The notes beneath the pieces are model-generated. The model made no database searches, was not told the origin of the DNA, and saw nothing but the letters and a program-made list of their open reading frames with translations. A program made the translations under genes and the position numbers. Shown one piece after another: positions 1 to 9,200 of a stretch of 32,451 nucleotides of DNA. This DNA comes from JAKLKS01 sp964370855. GTDB taxonomy: Bacteria > Planctomycetota > JAJSAM01 > JAKLKS01. The DNA is taken from positions 1-32,451 of the forward strand of contig CAYJMF010000054.1 of assembly GCA_964370855.1 (NCBI GenBank), written 5' to 3'. Position 1 is the stretch's first letter, and the number at the start of each line of letters is the position of its first letter.

Positions 1-1
1 C

Positions 2-988
2 CCCTTCCCCGCGGGCATGTCCTCCACCCGCCTGGAGGGCCTGCAGTGCTCCATCGTCATGCCCGCGGAGTGGGACCCGGCGAAGGAGCGATCCCTCCTC
101 GTCATCCTCCACGGGGCCGGGGGCACGGAGACGGGCATGGCCGGCTCCCTCCAGTTCCTCGCGGAGAGGGAGTTCGTGGTGGTGGCGCCGAAGTCCACGG
201 CGGCGACGTGGGACAAGAAGGACCTGGACGCCGTGCGGCGCATCGTCGCCGATCTCAAGAAGCGGCTCCACGCGGGCGCGGCGCGGCTCCACGGGGCGGG
301 CTTCTCCAACGGCGGCTGGAACCTCGCGCCCGTGGCCTTCGACGAAGAGCTGAAGTTCACCTCCGCCTGCTGGATCGCCGCGGGCTACAAGGGCGGCTCC
401 GTCCCGAAGCACGCGAAGACGGGGATGGGCGTCCTCGCCATGGCGGGGGAGAACGACCCCAACCGCGACGCCGCGGAGAAGACCCCCGACCTCCTCGAGG
501 GGAAGGTGCGATCGGCGATGTCCCGCGTGCAGCCGGGCAAGGCCCACGAGTGGCCCGACGCCCTCATGCCCTTCTACGGCTGGTGGCTCGAGGTGCAGGA
601 GGGCCGCTACGAGCCGGGGCGCTGCCTCCCCTTCGACTGGATCGAGGATCCCGCCCGGGGCCCCGGCCTCGCGAAGGAGAGGAAGACCGGGGCCCTCGAG
701 TACTGGTTCACCTCGACCCCCATGGACGAGGCCCAGGCGAAGTCCCTCCAGAACGAGGTCCTCCTCGCCCCCCTGGTGCAGCGTTTCGGCCGCCAGTGCG
801 TCGCCTGGAAGCGGGACGCCGTCGCCGAGGCCGAGGCCTTCCAGGCCCTCAAGCTGAAGGGGGCCCCCGCGGTCGTGGTCTATGATCGCGCCGGGAAGGT
901 GGTGAAGTCCTTCCAGGGGAGGGTCTCCCCGGAGGGACTCTCCCAGGCGCTGCGGGCCGTGGCGCCGGACAAGAGCCTGCCGAAATAG
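2..988 (+). CDS. Alpha/beta-hydrolase (LpqC/PHB-depolymerase-like esterase) with thioredoxin-like C-terminus; probably 5'-partial
   Basis: Serine hydrolase, probably an esterase; substrate unknown. The frame is open to the window edge. The first ATG is at 17, but no ribosome-binding site precedes it and the residues before it (PFPAG) look like family sequence, so the gene probably starts outside the window. Counting from the ATG, an oxyanion motif HGAGG lies at residues 32-36, the nucleophile elbow GFSNGG at 95-100 (Ser97), a likely acid Asp147 in GENDPN and a likely base His177. The last ~80 residues, around KGAPAVVVYDRAGKVV, resemble the end of a thioredoxin fold with its cis-proline, but no CxxC is visible, so this part is probably structural. 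A DinB gene follows after 14 bases. The hydrolase class is well supported; the thioredoxin-like tail is inference. Confidence 0.8.
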   Translation, partial: PFPAGMSSTRLEGLQCSIVMPAEWDPAKERSLLVILHGAGGTETGMAGSLQFLAEREFVVVAPKSTAATWDKKDLDAVRRIVADLKKRLHAGAARLHGAGFSNGGWNLAPVAFDEELKFTSACWIAAGYKGGSVPKHAKTGMGVLAMAGENDPNRDAAEKTPDLLEGKVRSAMSRVQPGKAHEWPDALMPFYGWWLEVQEGRYEPGRCLPFDWIEDPARGPGLAKERKTGALEYWFTSTPMDEAQAKSLQNEVLLAPLVQRFGRQCVAWKRDAVAEAEAFQALKLKGAPAVVVYDRAGKVVKSFQGRVSPEGLSQALRAVAPDKSLPK

Positions 989-1002
989 AGGAGGGAGCCG
1001 CC

Positions 1003-1503
1003 GTGATCTACCGGAGCGTCGCCGCGTTCCTCGAGGACTGGAAGGACGAGTCCGGGAAGACCGCCGAGGTCATGGCCGCCCTCACGGACGGCTCCCTCGG
1101 CCGGCGCGTCGGGCCGAAGGACCGCACCCTCGGCCGCATCGCGTGGCACGTCGTCCACACCCACGGCGAGATGATGTCGAGGACCGGCCTCCCCGTGGAG
1201 GTGCTCCCCGAGACGGTCCCCGCGACGGCCGCCGCCATCGCCGCCGCCCACGGGAGGTCCGCCGCCTCCCTCGCGGAGGCCGTGGCAAAGGCGTGGAGGG
1301 ACGCCGATCTCCTCGTCGAGGACGACATGTACGGCATGAAGTGGATGCGCGGGATGACCGTCGGCGGGCTCATCTCCCACGAGATCCACCACCGCGGGCA
1401 GATGACGGTCCTCATGCGCCAGGCGGGACTCGCCGTGCCCGGCGTCTACGGCCCCCCGAGGGAGGGGTGGGCCTCCATGGGGATGCCGGAGCCGGGTCTG
1501 TAG
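1003..1503 (+). CDS. DinB family protein
   Basis: Four-helix-bundle protein of the DinB/YfiT-like superfamily. Members are metal-binding and often act as thiol-dependent transferases or damage-induced proteins of unknown role. The 166-aa length is normal. The likely metal site is His49 or His52 in the second helix (AWHVVHTHGE) plus the histidines of the typical ISHEIHHRGQM motif at residues 124-134. The GTG start at 1003 follows a GAGGAGGGA ribosome-binding site at a normal distance. It sits 14 bases after one hydrolase and 2 bases before the next, so the three genes probably form one transcript. The family call is strong; nothing in the sequence gives the substrate. Confidence 0.85.
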   Translation: MIYRSVAAFLEDWKDESGKTAEVMAALTDGSLGRRVGPKDRTLGRIAWHVVHTHGEMMSRTGLPVEVLPETVPATAAAIAAAHGRSAASLAEAVAKAWRDADLLVEDDMYGMKWMRGMTVGGLISHEIHHRGQMTVLMRQAGLAVPGVYGPPREGWASMGMPEPGL

Positions 1504-1505
1504 CC

Positions 1506-2813
1506 GTGGGCCGGTTCCCCGCGCCCCTCCTCCTCGCCGCCGCCCTCCTCCTCTCCCCCGCCGCCCCCGCGGAGGAGTTCTCCCCCGCCGAGGCGAAGGG
1601 GCGGCAGGAGGCGGCGAAGGAGGTCCTCCTCTTCGCCGACTGGTGCTCGAGGAACGGCGCGAAGGAGGCCGGCTCCGCGGCCCTGGCCGAAGGGAGGGGG
1701 CTCGATCACCTCGCCCCCGCCCTCTCCTCCGTGGAGAAGGCCCTCGCCGACCTCCCCGCCGACGCCCCCGACGGGGAGGCCCTGGCGAAGCGGCGGATGG
1801 AGGCCGGGAAGTCCGTGGCGAAGGCCTACGACCGGCTCGCATCGATGAAGCACGACGGGAAGGACGGCCCGCGCTTCCGGGAGTACGGCGCGGCGGCGCT
1901 CCGCTGGGAGCCCTCCGACGGGCGCGTGAAGCGGGCCCTCGCCGGGGTGGAGGACGCCGGCACTTCGCGGCCCGAGGAGGCGGGGGTCCTCCTCCAGGCC
2001 GTGAAGCGCGCCGACCCCGAGGGCGCGGCGAAGGGGCGCTACGACGCCCTCGAGGTCCGCCTCGCCTCGAAGGACGTCCTCCTCCTCGGCTCCCCCGCCC
2101 ACCCGCTCATGGCCTTCGTCTCCCTCCCGCGGGACTGGAAGAAGGGGAGGTCCTTCCCGATCCTCGTGGCCGTGGACGGGGCGGGGTGCGGCTTCCTCGG
2201 GTGCGGCCGGGGCTTCGCACAAGGCCGGGGGTCGCGGCCCGTCATCGTCGTCTCCCCCATGACGCTGTCCAACACCAACGATCTCGCCCCGGCGAAGTAC
2301 CCCGCCTACCCGCCCGCGCTCCTCGAGGAGTGGAACGGGCGGCGCATCGATTTCGACGGGGCCGGGATGGAGGCGATCCTCGCGGAGGTGCGGCGGAAGT
2401 TCGGCGGCGAGGAGCGGGTCTTCGTCACGGGCTTCAGCGGCGGGGGCAACTACTGCTACTGGAAGCTCCTCCACGACCCGAAGGGGGTCCGCGGCGCGGC
2501 CCCGGCCTGCGCCAACTTCGCGGGCTACGGGGCGGGGGATTCCCCCGGCGCCGGCGAGGGGGGCGGGCCGCCGGTCCACATCTTCACGGGGGAGAAGGAC
2601 GAGCACCGGGAGTTCACCTTCGGGAAGAAGGACTCCCCGGGCATCGAGCCCCAGACCGACCGCGCCGTGGAGGCGCTGAAGACCCTCGGGTTCACGAACG
2701 TCACCCGCACCATGGTCCCCGGCGCCGGCCACAGCCCCCTCCGTGAAAAGGTGTGGGAGTTCATCGACAGGTGCCTGGCACAGGGTGGAGGGGAAAAATC
2801 CCCACCCAGGTGA
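1506..2813 (+). CDS. Exported alpha/beta-hydrolase (esterase-like)
   Basis: Secreted or periplasmic serine hydrolase, esterase-like. The GTG at 1506, 2 bases after the DinB stop, gives 435 aa with a clean signal peptide (residues 1-22, ending SPAAPAEE). The longer open frame starting at 1143 runs antiparallel to no gene but overlaps DinB out of frame, so I reject it. An alpha-helical region (25-190) precedes the hydrolase domain. Catalytic candidates are Ser311 in TGFSGGGN, Asp365 in TGEKDEH and His409 in GAGHSPL. The last ~14 residues (from about 422) are encoded by palindromic hairpin DNA (2770-2807), so the C-terminus may have been supplied by a repeat insertion. It shares a transcript with the first hydrolase but differs from it in being exported. 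Confidence 0.8.
   Translation: MGRFPAPLLLAAALLLSPAAPAEEFSPAEAKGRQEAAKEVLLFADWCSRNGAKEAGSAALAEGRGLDHLAPALSSVEKALADLPADAPDGEALAKRRMEAGKSVAKAYDRLASMKHDGKDGPRFREYGAAALRWEPSDGRVKRALAGVEDAGTSRPEEAGVLLQAVKRADPEGAAKGRYDALEVRLASKDVLLLGSPAHPLMAFVSLPRDWKKGRSFPILVAVDGAGCGFLGCGRGFAQGRGSRPVIVVSPMTLSNTNDLAPAKYPAYPPALLEEWNGRRIDFDGAGMEAILAEVRRKFGGEERVFVTGFSGGGNYCYWKLLHDPKGVRGAAPACANFAGYGAGDSPGAGEGGGPPVHIFTGEKDEHREFTFGKKDSPGIEPQTDRAVEALKTLGFTNVTRTMVPGAGHSPLREKVWEFIDRCLAQGGGEKSPPR
2770..2807. repeat. Palindromic hairpin element overlapping the 3' end of the esterase gene
   Basis: An 11-base palindrome GTGCCTGGCAC (2771-2781) is followed directly by an imperfect stem: GGGTGG at 2783-2788 pairs with CCACCC at 2802-2807 across an A-rich loop. 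All of it lies inside the last codons of the upstream gene. The palindrome has the same plan (GTGYC-N-GRCAC) as the REP-like motif at 5048-5060. From memory, such short palindromes are dispersed REP-type repeats mobilised by RAYT transposases in many GC-rich bacteria; no such transposase is in this window. Confidence 0.5.
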
Positions 2814-2833
2814 GGGGGAGCCCTTGCTCCTCC
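2814..2833. terminator. Putative hairpin terminator between convergent genes
   Basis: Directly after the stop codon, GGAGC (2817-2821) pairs with GCTCC (2826-2830) around a CCTT loop, and three more pairs, one of them a wobble, extend the stem outward. There is no T-tract. It lies between the convergent esterase (+) and TPR (-) genes, where a bidirectional terminator is expected. The rest of the 2834-2939 gap shows only C-rich unstructured sequence. Confidence 0.35.
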
Positions 2834-2939
2834 ATCCCCCCACGGAACTCCGACGCGTCGCCGTGCCTTGCCTCCTTCCCATCGTCCACGGGAGTCGCCC
2901 GCTTTCCCCCCTTCCCTGACGGTGCCTCCCTCCCTCCCC

Positions 2940-3857
2940 TCACCTCGGGTTCAGCACCTCCAGCGCCTTCCGCAGGGACTCGTCCTCCGGGTGGCGACGG
3001 AGGCCGTCCTCGAGAGCCGCCCTCTGCTTCTCCGGGTTCCCCGCCCGCTTGTAGAGGTTCCCGAGCTCCATGTAGACCTGGGCCTGCCGCTCCTCGAGGG
3101 GGCCCGCCTCCTGCTGTCGGCGCAGGGTCTCGAACTCCCGGATGGCGTCGGGGGTCTTGTTGAGGAAGTCCGGGTAGCGCGCCCACGAGGTGGCCAGCGA
3201 CATGCGGGCCTCCCAGTGGCGGTCGTCCCGGGCGAGGACCTCCTTCCACTGCGTCTCCGCCTTCGAGGCCCACAGCCCCATCTCGGGGCCCGGCGGAACC
3301 GTGAAAAGCCGCGCGATGTAGTCGCGGGACAGCTCCATGCGGGCGCCGACGTCCTCCGGGGAGGCGGCGACGGCGGCCTCCATCTCCCCGATGACGGCGT
3401 CGAGGAATCCCTCGCTCTTCGCCATCTCCCAGAAGCGGCCCTCCTCCACGTCGTCGAGGTCGCCCTTGAAGTACCGGTCCCGGAGGCCCTTGAATTCCGC
3501 CACCCGGGCCGGATCCACGGGCGCCTTCCCGGCGGGGCCCGGGGACGGGGAGGGGGCCGTCCCGCCCGCGGGGGAGGAGGGCGGGCCGGCGGGGCCAGTC
3601 CCCCCGGCGGCCAGGGACACGACCCCCGCCTCGAGGGCGCCGAGGCGCTCCTCGGCGGAGCGGCGGCCGGCCTCGGCGGACTCCGCCGAGCGGCGGGCCT
3701 CCTCGATGCGCCCCTCCGCCGCGGCGAGGGCGGCGCGGGACGCCGCGGCGGCGGCCTCCGCCGAGGACGCCCGCTCCCGCGCGTCGAGCCCCGCCCAGAG
3801 CCCCGCCCCGCCCACGGCGAGGGCGAGCACGGCGATTCCCGCTGCCGTCCTGTCCAT
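2940..3857 (-). CDS. Membrane-anchored coiled-coil/TPR protein
   Basis: 305-aa protein with an N-terminal signal anchor (residues ~5-23, hydrophobic and Gly/Ala-rich). An Ala/Glu/Arg-rich heptad region (~27-80) is a likely coiled coil, followed by a Pro/Gly/Ser-rich linker (~85-115). The C-terminal half has TPR-like helical repeats, for example around VYMELGNLYKRAGNPEKQ and ALEDGLRRHPEDESL. It is probably periplasmic, held at the inner membrane, and works as a protein-interaction scaffold. The ATG at 3857 has GGAGG seven bases upstream. Longer open frames upstream run through the divergent GT9 gene and are rejected. No enzymatic motif is visible and I do not recognise an orthologue. Confidence 0.75.
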   Translation of the reverse strand: MDRTAAGIAVLALAVGGAGLWAGLDARERASSAEAAAAASRAALAAAEGRIEEARRSAESAEAGRRSAEERLGALEAGVVSLAAGGTGPAGPPSSPAGGTAPSPSPGPAGKAPVDPARVAEFKGLRDRYFKGDLDDVEEGRFWEMAKSEGFLDAVIGEMEAAVAASPEDVGARMELSRDYIARLFTVPPGPEMGLWASKAETQWKEVLARDDRHWEARMSLATSWARYPDFLNKTPDAIREFETLRRQQEAGPLEERQAQVYMELGNLYKRAGNPEKQRAALEDGLRRHPEDESLRKALEVLNPR

Positions 3858-3963
3858 GTCCGCCTCCTTCCAGGCCCGATGGAACCGCACACCGTAGGCC
3901 GGGTTCGGCGGCCGCATCGGAAATCCCGGGGCGCGCCCCCCCTCCGCCGGTTTTCCTCGGGGG

Positions 3964-5097
3964 ATGGGTTCGACGCGCATTCCCGGCCATCCGAAGCGCA
4001 TCCTCCTCGTGCGCCTCTCCTCCATCGGGGACGTCGTCTGCACCATGCCCCTGGCCATGGCGCTGCGCGCCCGCTGGCCCCGGACGCGGCTCTTCTGGGC
4101 CGTGGAGCCCGACGCCGCCCCGCTCCTCCTCGACCACGGGGCCGACGTCGAGGCGGTCCCCGTCCCCCGCACCGGCGGGCTCGGCGCGCGGGGGAAGGCC
4201 GTGGCGGCGCTCCGCTCGGTGATGCCGGACCTCGTCGTGGACGCCCAGGGGAACACGAAGTCCGGCACCGTGGCCCGCCTCGCCGCCCGGGGGGCCCCCG
4301 TGGCCGGGTTCGCGAAGGAGGACGTGCGGGAGTGGTCGAACCTCGCCTTCTCCACGGTGAAGGCCCCCCCCTCGGGGGAGGTCCACTCCGTTCGCCGGAA
4401 CCTCGGGCTGCTGCGCGCCCTCGGGGAGGAGCCCCCGGCGGGCCCCCCGGACTACGGTCTCCGCCCCACGGACCGGGAGATGGAGGAGGCGGGGGCGCTC
4501 CTCCGGCGGGCCGGCCTCGGGGCGGGAAAGTATCTAGTTATGATACACCCCGGGAAGCTCCGGGACGTGCGCACCTGGACCGCGGAGGGCGTCGCCTCCC
4601 TGGCGCGGTCGCTCCGGGCGCGGGGCGCCGCCGTGGCCCTCGAGGGGGACGACCCGGCGCGGCCCCCGGAGGCGCGGCGTCTCTTCGCCGCGCTGGCGGC
4701 GGAGGGGGTCCTCGACCTCTCCGCCGGCGTTCCGTTGCGGGGACTCCTCGCCCTCCTCGGCTTCCTCGCGGAGGAGCGGCGGCGCCGGGGAATCCCCCAC
4801 GTCCTCGTCTCCCCGGACACCCTCCTCCCCCACCTCGCCGCCGCCGTGGGCCTCCCCGTGGTCCTGCTGGCGGGCCCCCAGGACCCCGCCCGCACCGGCC
4901 CCCTCGGCGAGGGGAACCTCGTGGTGGACGCCTGGGAGGGCCTCCCCTGCGCCCCCTGCCGCAAGCGCCGCTGCCACATCGAGGAGGACCGCGCCTGCAT
5001 GCGCCGCATCACCCCGGAGGCGGTGGCGGCGGCGGCGGCAGCAGAACGGTGTCAGACACCTATTGGCTGCGGCGACGGGGTCCCCCGCGAGGTCTGA
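3964..5097 (+). CDS. Glycosyltransferase family 9 (heptosyltransferase-like)
   Basis: Cytoplasmic GT-B glycosyltransferase of the ADP-heptose:LPS heptosyltransferase (WaaC/WaaF) family, expected to add a sugar to a lipopolysaccharide core or similar glycolipid. The N-terminal signature ILLVRLSSIGDVVCTMPLA spans residues 13-31. The C-terminal donor-binding half has VMIHPG and the region around SPDTLLPHLAAAVGLPVVLLAG. The tail CAPCRKRRCHIEEDRACM has the cysteine pattern common in this family. At 377 aa it is about normal length, but residues from ~356 to the end are encoded by the left arm and spacer of a 46-bp inverted repeat, so the native C-terminus was replaced or extended. The ATG at 3964 lacks a strong ribosome-binding site. 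The exact acceptor cannot be told. Confidence 0.85.
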   Translation: MGSTRIPGHPKRILLVRLSSIGDVVCTMPLAMALRARWPRTRLFWAVEPDAAPLLLDHGADVEAVPVPRTGGLGARGKAVAALRSVMPDLVVDAQGNTKSGTVARLAARGAPVAGFAKEDVREWSNLAFSTVKAPPSGEVHSVRRNLGLLRALGEEPPAGPPDYGLRPTDREMEEAGALLRRAGLGAGKYLVMIHPGKLRDVRTWTAEGVASLARSLRARGAAVALEGDDPARPPEARRLFAALAAEGVLDLSAGVPLRGLLALLGFLAEERRRRGIPHVLVSPDTLLPHLAAAVGLPVVLLAGPQDPARTGPLGEGNLVVDAWEGLPCAPCRKRRCHIEEDRACMRRITPEAVAAAAAAERCQTPIGCGDGVPREV

Positions 5098-5152
5098 GTC
5101 CCGCGCCGCCGCAGCCAATAGGTGTCTGACACCGTTCTGCTGCCGCCGCCGC
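5029..5152. repeat. 46-bp perfect inverted repeat (REPIN-like) with 32-nt spacer
   Basis: Arms 5029-5074 and 5107-5152 are exact reverse complements over 46 bases. Each arm contains the 13-base palindrome GGTGTCAGACACC (5048-5060 and 5121-5133) next to an AATAGGTGTCTG-type core. Two REP-like units facing each other across a short spacer is the plan of a REPIN. The left arm and spacer encode the last ~22 residues of the GT9 gene, whose TGA is at 5095-5097. The right arm ends 6 bases before the end of the convergent 61-aa membrane-protein gene, so the element would also act as a bidirectional terminator. Repeat structure is seen directly; mobilisation by a RAYT is inference. Confidence 0.85.
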
Positions 5153-5157
5153 TGCCG

Positions 5158-5343
5158 TCACCCCGTGAGGGACCGCCCGAGGAGGAACAGCCCGGCGCCC
5201 GCGCCCAGCAGGGCGAGTTCCGTCGTCATCCCCTCGTGGTGTACGACACCGTAATACAGGCCCACGGGGAGGAGCACGAGCCCCAGCGCCATGAGGGCGC
5301 GGCCGAGGAGGAGGCGGACCGTCGGCGGTTCGCCCCCTCCCAC
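5158..5343 (-). CDS. Small two-helix membrane protein downstream of sucD
   Basis: 61-aa protein with two hydrophobic segments: residues ~12-28 (RALMALGLVLLPVGLYYG) and ~39-58 (ELALLGAGAGLFLLGRSL). A short loop containing EGMT joins them. The GTG at 5343 starts 5 bases after the sucD stop, so it reads as the last gene of the sucCD transcript. No Shine-Dalgarno is obvious, which suggests translational coupling. I do not know a named family, but the pattern looks like a conserved small inner-membrane protein rather than chance: the frame stays open and hydrophobic to a stop just inside the terminator-like repeat. A link to succinyl-CoA synthetase would be inference from position only. Confidence 0.6.
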   Translation of the reverse strand: MGGGEPPTVRLLLGRALMALGLVLLPVGLYYGVVHHEGMTTELALLGAGAGLFLLGRSLTG

Positions 5344-5348
5344 GGAGA

Positions 5349-6254
5349 CTAGACCCGCGCGCCCTTCGGGAGCAGCCCCCGATCCCGCAGCAGCCCCGCC
5401 ATGGCGGCACCCATGTCCGCGGGGGACTCGGCCACGGCCGCGCCGGCGGCGCGGAGCGCCTCCTTCTTGGCCGCCGCCGTCCCCTTGCCGCCGCTGATGA
5501 GGGCCCCGGCGTGGCCCATGCGCCGCCCCGGGGGGGCCGTGGCGCCGGCGATGAAGGAGGCCACGGGCTTCTTCATCCGCGTGCGGATGAACTCCGCCGC
5601 GTCCTCCTCGGCGGTGCCGCCGATCTCCCCGATCATGACGACCCCGTCGGTGTCCGGGTCCTCCTCGAAGAGCGTGAGCGCGTCGATGAAGTTCGTCCCG
5701 TTCACGGGGTCCCCGCCGAGGCCGATGCAGGTGGACTGCCCGATGCCCCGCTCCGAGAGCTGCCAGACCGCCTCGTAGGTGAGGGTCCCGCTGCGCGAGA
5801 TCACCCCGACGCGGCCGGGCCTGTGGATGTATCCCGGCATGATCCCGATCTTCGCCTGCCCCGGGGTGATGACGCCGGGGCAGTTGGGGCCGACGAGCCG
5901 CACCCCGTGCTTCCGAACGGTGTCCATGGCCCGCATCATGTCGATGGTCGGGATCCCCTCGGTGATGCAGACGACGAGCTTCACGCCCGCCGCCGCCGCC
6001 TCCTCGATGGCGTCGCCGGCGAAGGGGGGCGGGACGAAGATGAGGGAGCAGTCCGCCCCCGCCTTCTCCACGGCCTCGGCGACGGTGTCGAAGACCGGCA
6101 CCGTCCCCTCCCACTTCGTCCCCCCCTTGCCCGGGGTGGCGCCCGCCGCGATGCGGGTCCCGTACTCCATGCACTGCTTCGCGTGGAAGGAGCCGGCGGC
6201 GCCGGTGATGCCCTGCACGACGACCTTCGTGTCCCGCCCGACGAGTACCGCCAT
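5349..6254 (-). CDS. sucD: Succinyl-CoA synthetase (ADP-forming) alpha subunit
   Basis: TCA-cycle enzyme: succinyl-CoA + ADP (or GDP) + Pi gives succinate + CoA + ATP (GTP). The alpha subunit binds CoA and carries the phosphohistidine. Visible features are the CoA-binding Rossmann start VVVQGITGAAGSFH (11-24), the KGG motif (43-45), VGPNCPGVITPG (121-132), the conserved GEIGG (209-213) and the active-site His248 in GRRMGHAGALISGG. The length of 301 aa is typical. The ATG at 6254 lies 2 bases after the sucC stop with GGGAGGT upstream, indicating coupled translation of the two subunits in equal amounts. Confidence 0.97.
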   Translation of the reverse strand: MAVLVGRDTKVVVQGITGAAGSFHAKQCMEYGTRIAAGATPGKGGTKWEGTVPVFDTVAEAVEKAGADCSLIFVPPPFAGDAIEEAAAAGVKLVVCITEGIPTIDMMRAMDTVRKHGVRLVGPNCPGVITPGQAKIGIMPGYIHRPGRVGVISRSGTLTYEAVWQLSERGIGQSTCIGLGGDPVNGTNFIDALTLFEEDPDTDGVVMIGEIGGTAEEDAAEFIRTRMKKPVASFIAGATAPPGRRMGHAGALISGGKGTAAAKKEALRAAGAAVAESPADMGAAMAGLLRDRGLLPKGARV

Positions 6255-9200
6255 GGCTACCTCCCCTTCGCGGCGGCGACCACCCGGGCGGCCGCGTCGG
6301 TCATGTCCGATGCCGGGATGAGATCGAGGCCCGAGTCCTTCAGGATCTTCCGCCCCTTCTCCACGTTCGTGCCCTCGAGGCGCACGACGAGGGGGACCCG
6401 GAGGCCCAGCTCCCTGGCCGCCGCCACGACGCCCTCGGCGATGACGTCGCACTTCATGATCCCGCCGAAGATGTTCACGAGGATGGCCTTCACCTTCGGG
6501 TCCTCGAGGATGATGCGGAACCCCTCCGTCACCTTCTCCAGCGTCGCGCCGCCCCCCACGTCGAGGAAGTTGGCCGGCTCCCCCCCGTGGTGCTTGATGA
6601 TGTCCATGGTGGACATGGCGAGCCCCGCCCCGTTCACCATGCAGCCGATGTTCCCGTCCAGCGCCACGTAGGAGAGGTCGAACTTCGCCGCCCGCGTCTC
6701 CGCGGCGTTCTCCTCGTGGGGGTCGCGCATCTCCTGGATGTCGGGGTGGCGGAAGAGCGCGTTGTCGTCGAAGTTGATCTTCGCGTCCAGCGCGACGACG
6801 TCCCCCGACCCCGTCACCACCAGCGGGTTGATCTCCGCCAGCGAGGCGTCCGTGGCGAGGTAGGCGCGGCAGAGGGCCGTCAGGAACTTCTGCCCCTTCC
6901 GCAGCGACTCCCCCTCGAGGCCGAGGCCCGCGGCGAGGCGACGCGCCCGGAAGGGGAGGAGCCCCCGGTCCGGATCCACGGGCTCCCGCAGGATCGCCTC
7001 CGGCTTCTCCCGCGCCAGCTCCTCGATGGACATCCCGCCCTCGGCGCAGGCCATGGCCACGGGCAGTCCCGCGGCGCGGTCGAGGACGACGCCCACGTAC
7101 ATCTCGCGGCGGATGTCGGTCCCCTCCTCGACGAGGATGCGCCGCACCTTCTGCCCGCCGGGCCCGGTCTGGGGCGTGACGAGCATCATGCCGAGGATGG
7201 CGCGTGCATGCTCGCCGGCCTGCTCCGGGGACTTCGCGATCTTCACGCCGCCGCCCTTGCCGCGGCCGCCGGCGTGGATCTGCGCCTTCACGGCCACCAC
7301 CGGGGTGCCGAGGTCCCGGGCCGCCTTCACGGCGGCCTCCGCCGTCTCCACGGGGATGCCCCGGGGGACGGGGACGCCGAACTTCGCCAGGATGGCCTTC
7401 GCCTGGTACTCGTGGATCTTCATTCACCGCCTCCTCGCGCCGCGCCCGCCGCCGGTCCACCGGGACCGGGAGGGGCGCATCCTATCGCGACCGGAGGCGC
7501 TCCACCCAGCGTTGCACCGCCTCGGACCGAGACCTCTCCGATGGATCGAGGGGGTCGTACCCGAGATCCTCCCCCTCCAGGGCGACCAGGGCCTCGATGG
7601 CGGCGCTGCGCACGGCCGCGCTCGGATAGGAGAGGCAGTCCACGAGGGCCGGCGCCGCCTCCTTCACGGAAAGCACCCGCGCGAGGACGGCGGCCTGCCA
7701 CCGCACCGAATCCTCGGGATCGGCGAGCCCTTTCACGGCCGCCTTGCGGGCGTCGCCGCCCCCGCCGCGCTGCAGGATCCAGAGGGCCTCGAAGCGCGCC
7801 CCCGCGTTGGCGTCGTCGAGGCGGGCGAGCTGCTCCGCCTCCTCCGCCTCCGAGAGCCGGGGGTTCCCGCGGAGCGCCGTGACTTCCCTCCGGAGCCCCT
7901 CGAGGGCGTCGAGCACCGTGGACAGGGATCGCTCCACGCCCTCGAGGCGGTCCTCGACGACCTCAAGTCCGCCCGCCGCCTCCTCCCGGAGGGAGCGGAG
8001 CCCCTCGGCGAGCCGCGCCGCCGCCTCGACGACGCCGCGGGCCCCCGCGTCCAGGGCCTCCACGCGGGCGGCGTCCCGGCCGGCCCTCCCCTCCAGGGCG
8101 GCGAGGGCGGCCGATGCGTCCCTGGCGGAGGCCTCCGCCGCGGCGGCCCGCCGGCGGGCGTCCACGGAGGCGAGGATCGCGAGGAGGAGGAGGGAGCCGG
8201 CGGCGGCGGCGATGGCGGCGCGCACGCTCCGGCGGAAGGCCAGTGCCCCGGGGGCGCAGGCGGGGCAGTAGGCGCGGTCCTCGAGGAGCCGGGCGCGGCC
8301 GGAGAGGACGTCGCGGCGGGCGACGGAGGCGCCGCAGCGGCGGCAGAAGAGGAGGTCGGGGGGACGGCCGGGGGGGGCCGGCTCCGTCACCGTCCGGTCC
8401 CGGGGTCGTCCACGACGCCGGTCCAGCGGCCCGCCCCGTCGCGCCGGATCTCGAGGCGGAGGGAGAGTTCCGGGCCCCGCACCTTCCGCCTCCGGTTGGC
8501 ATTGACGTAGATGCACTCCTTCACCGTCCCCGGCTCGAAGACCCCGGGGGTGCCGCGGGCGACGGCGTGGAAGAACACGGGAAGGTCCCGGCTCGAGTTC
8601 ATGTGGAAGCGGACGACGATCTCCTCCGTCCCGACGATCTCGAAGAAGGGGCGGACGTTCACCGACTCCAGCTTGCCCGTGGCGGGGTCGTCCCGGCCGA
8701 TGCCGCTCTGGCTCCCGAAGGTGACGCGGGGGAGGAGGATGGCCTGGTGGCTCGGCCCCTCGACGGCGTTCAGGAGCCGGACCACGTGGACGTCCCCCTC
8801 GCGGGTCTCCTCGCGGACGACGAACTTCCTGCTCTCGTCGGCGTAGGCGAGCCCGATGAGGCGCGCCATGAAGGGCTCGTAGGAGCAGTCGATCACGACG
8901 CGGTCCCCCACGAGGTAGCCCTCGTTGTCGAGGAACCGGTCCACGGGCCCGAAGGCCTCCACGGGGACATTGACGACGTCGCCGGGGTCCCGCTCCGGCG
9001 GGTCGAAGAGGACGTCGTGGGGGGAGTCCCTGCCGGCGCCCTCCCCGCCGGGTCCCCCGCCGTCGCCGCCGCCGGAGACGTTCCATCCCCCCCTCGCCGC
9101 CGCCTCCGCGGGGTCGTACCCCGCGGACCGGGTCTCGGTCTGGCAGGAGGCGAGGAGGAGGATCGCCGGGAGGAGGACCGCCGCGCGCGCGCCGTGGTTC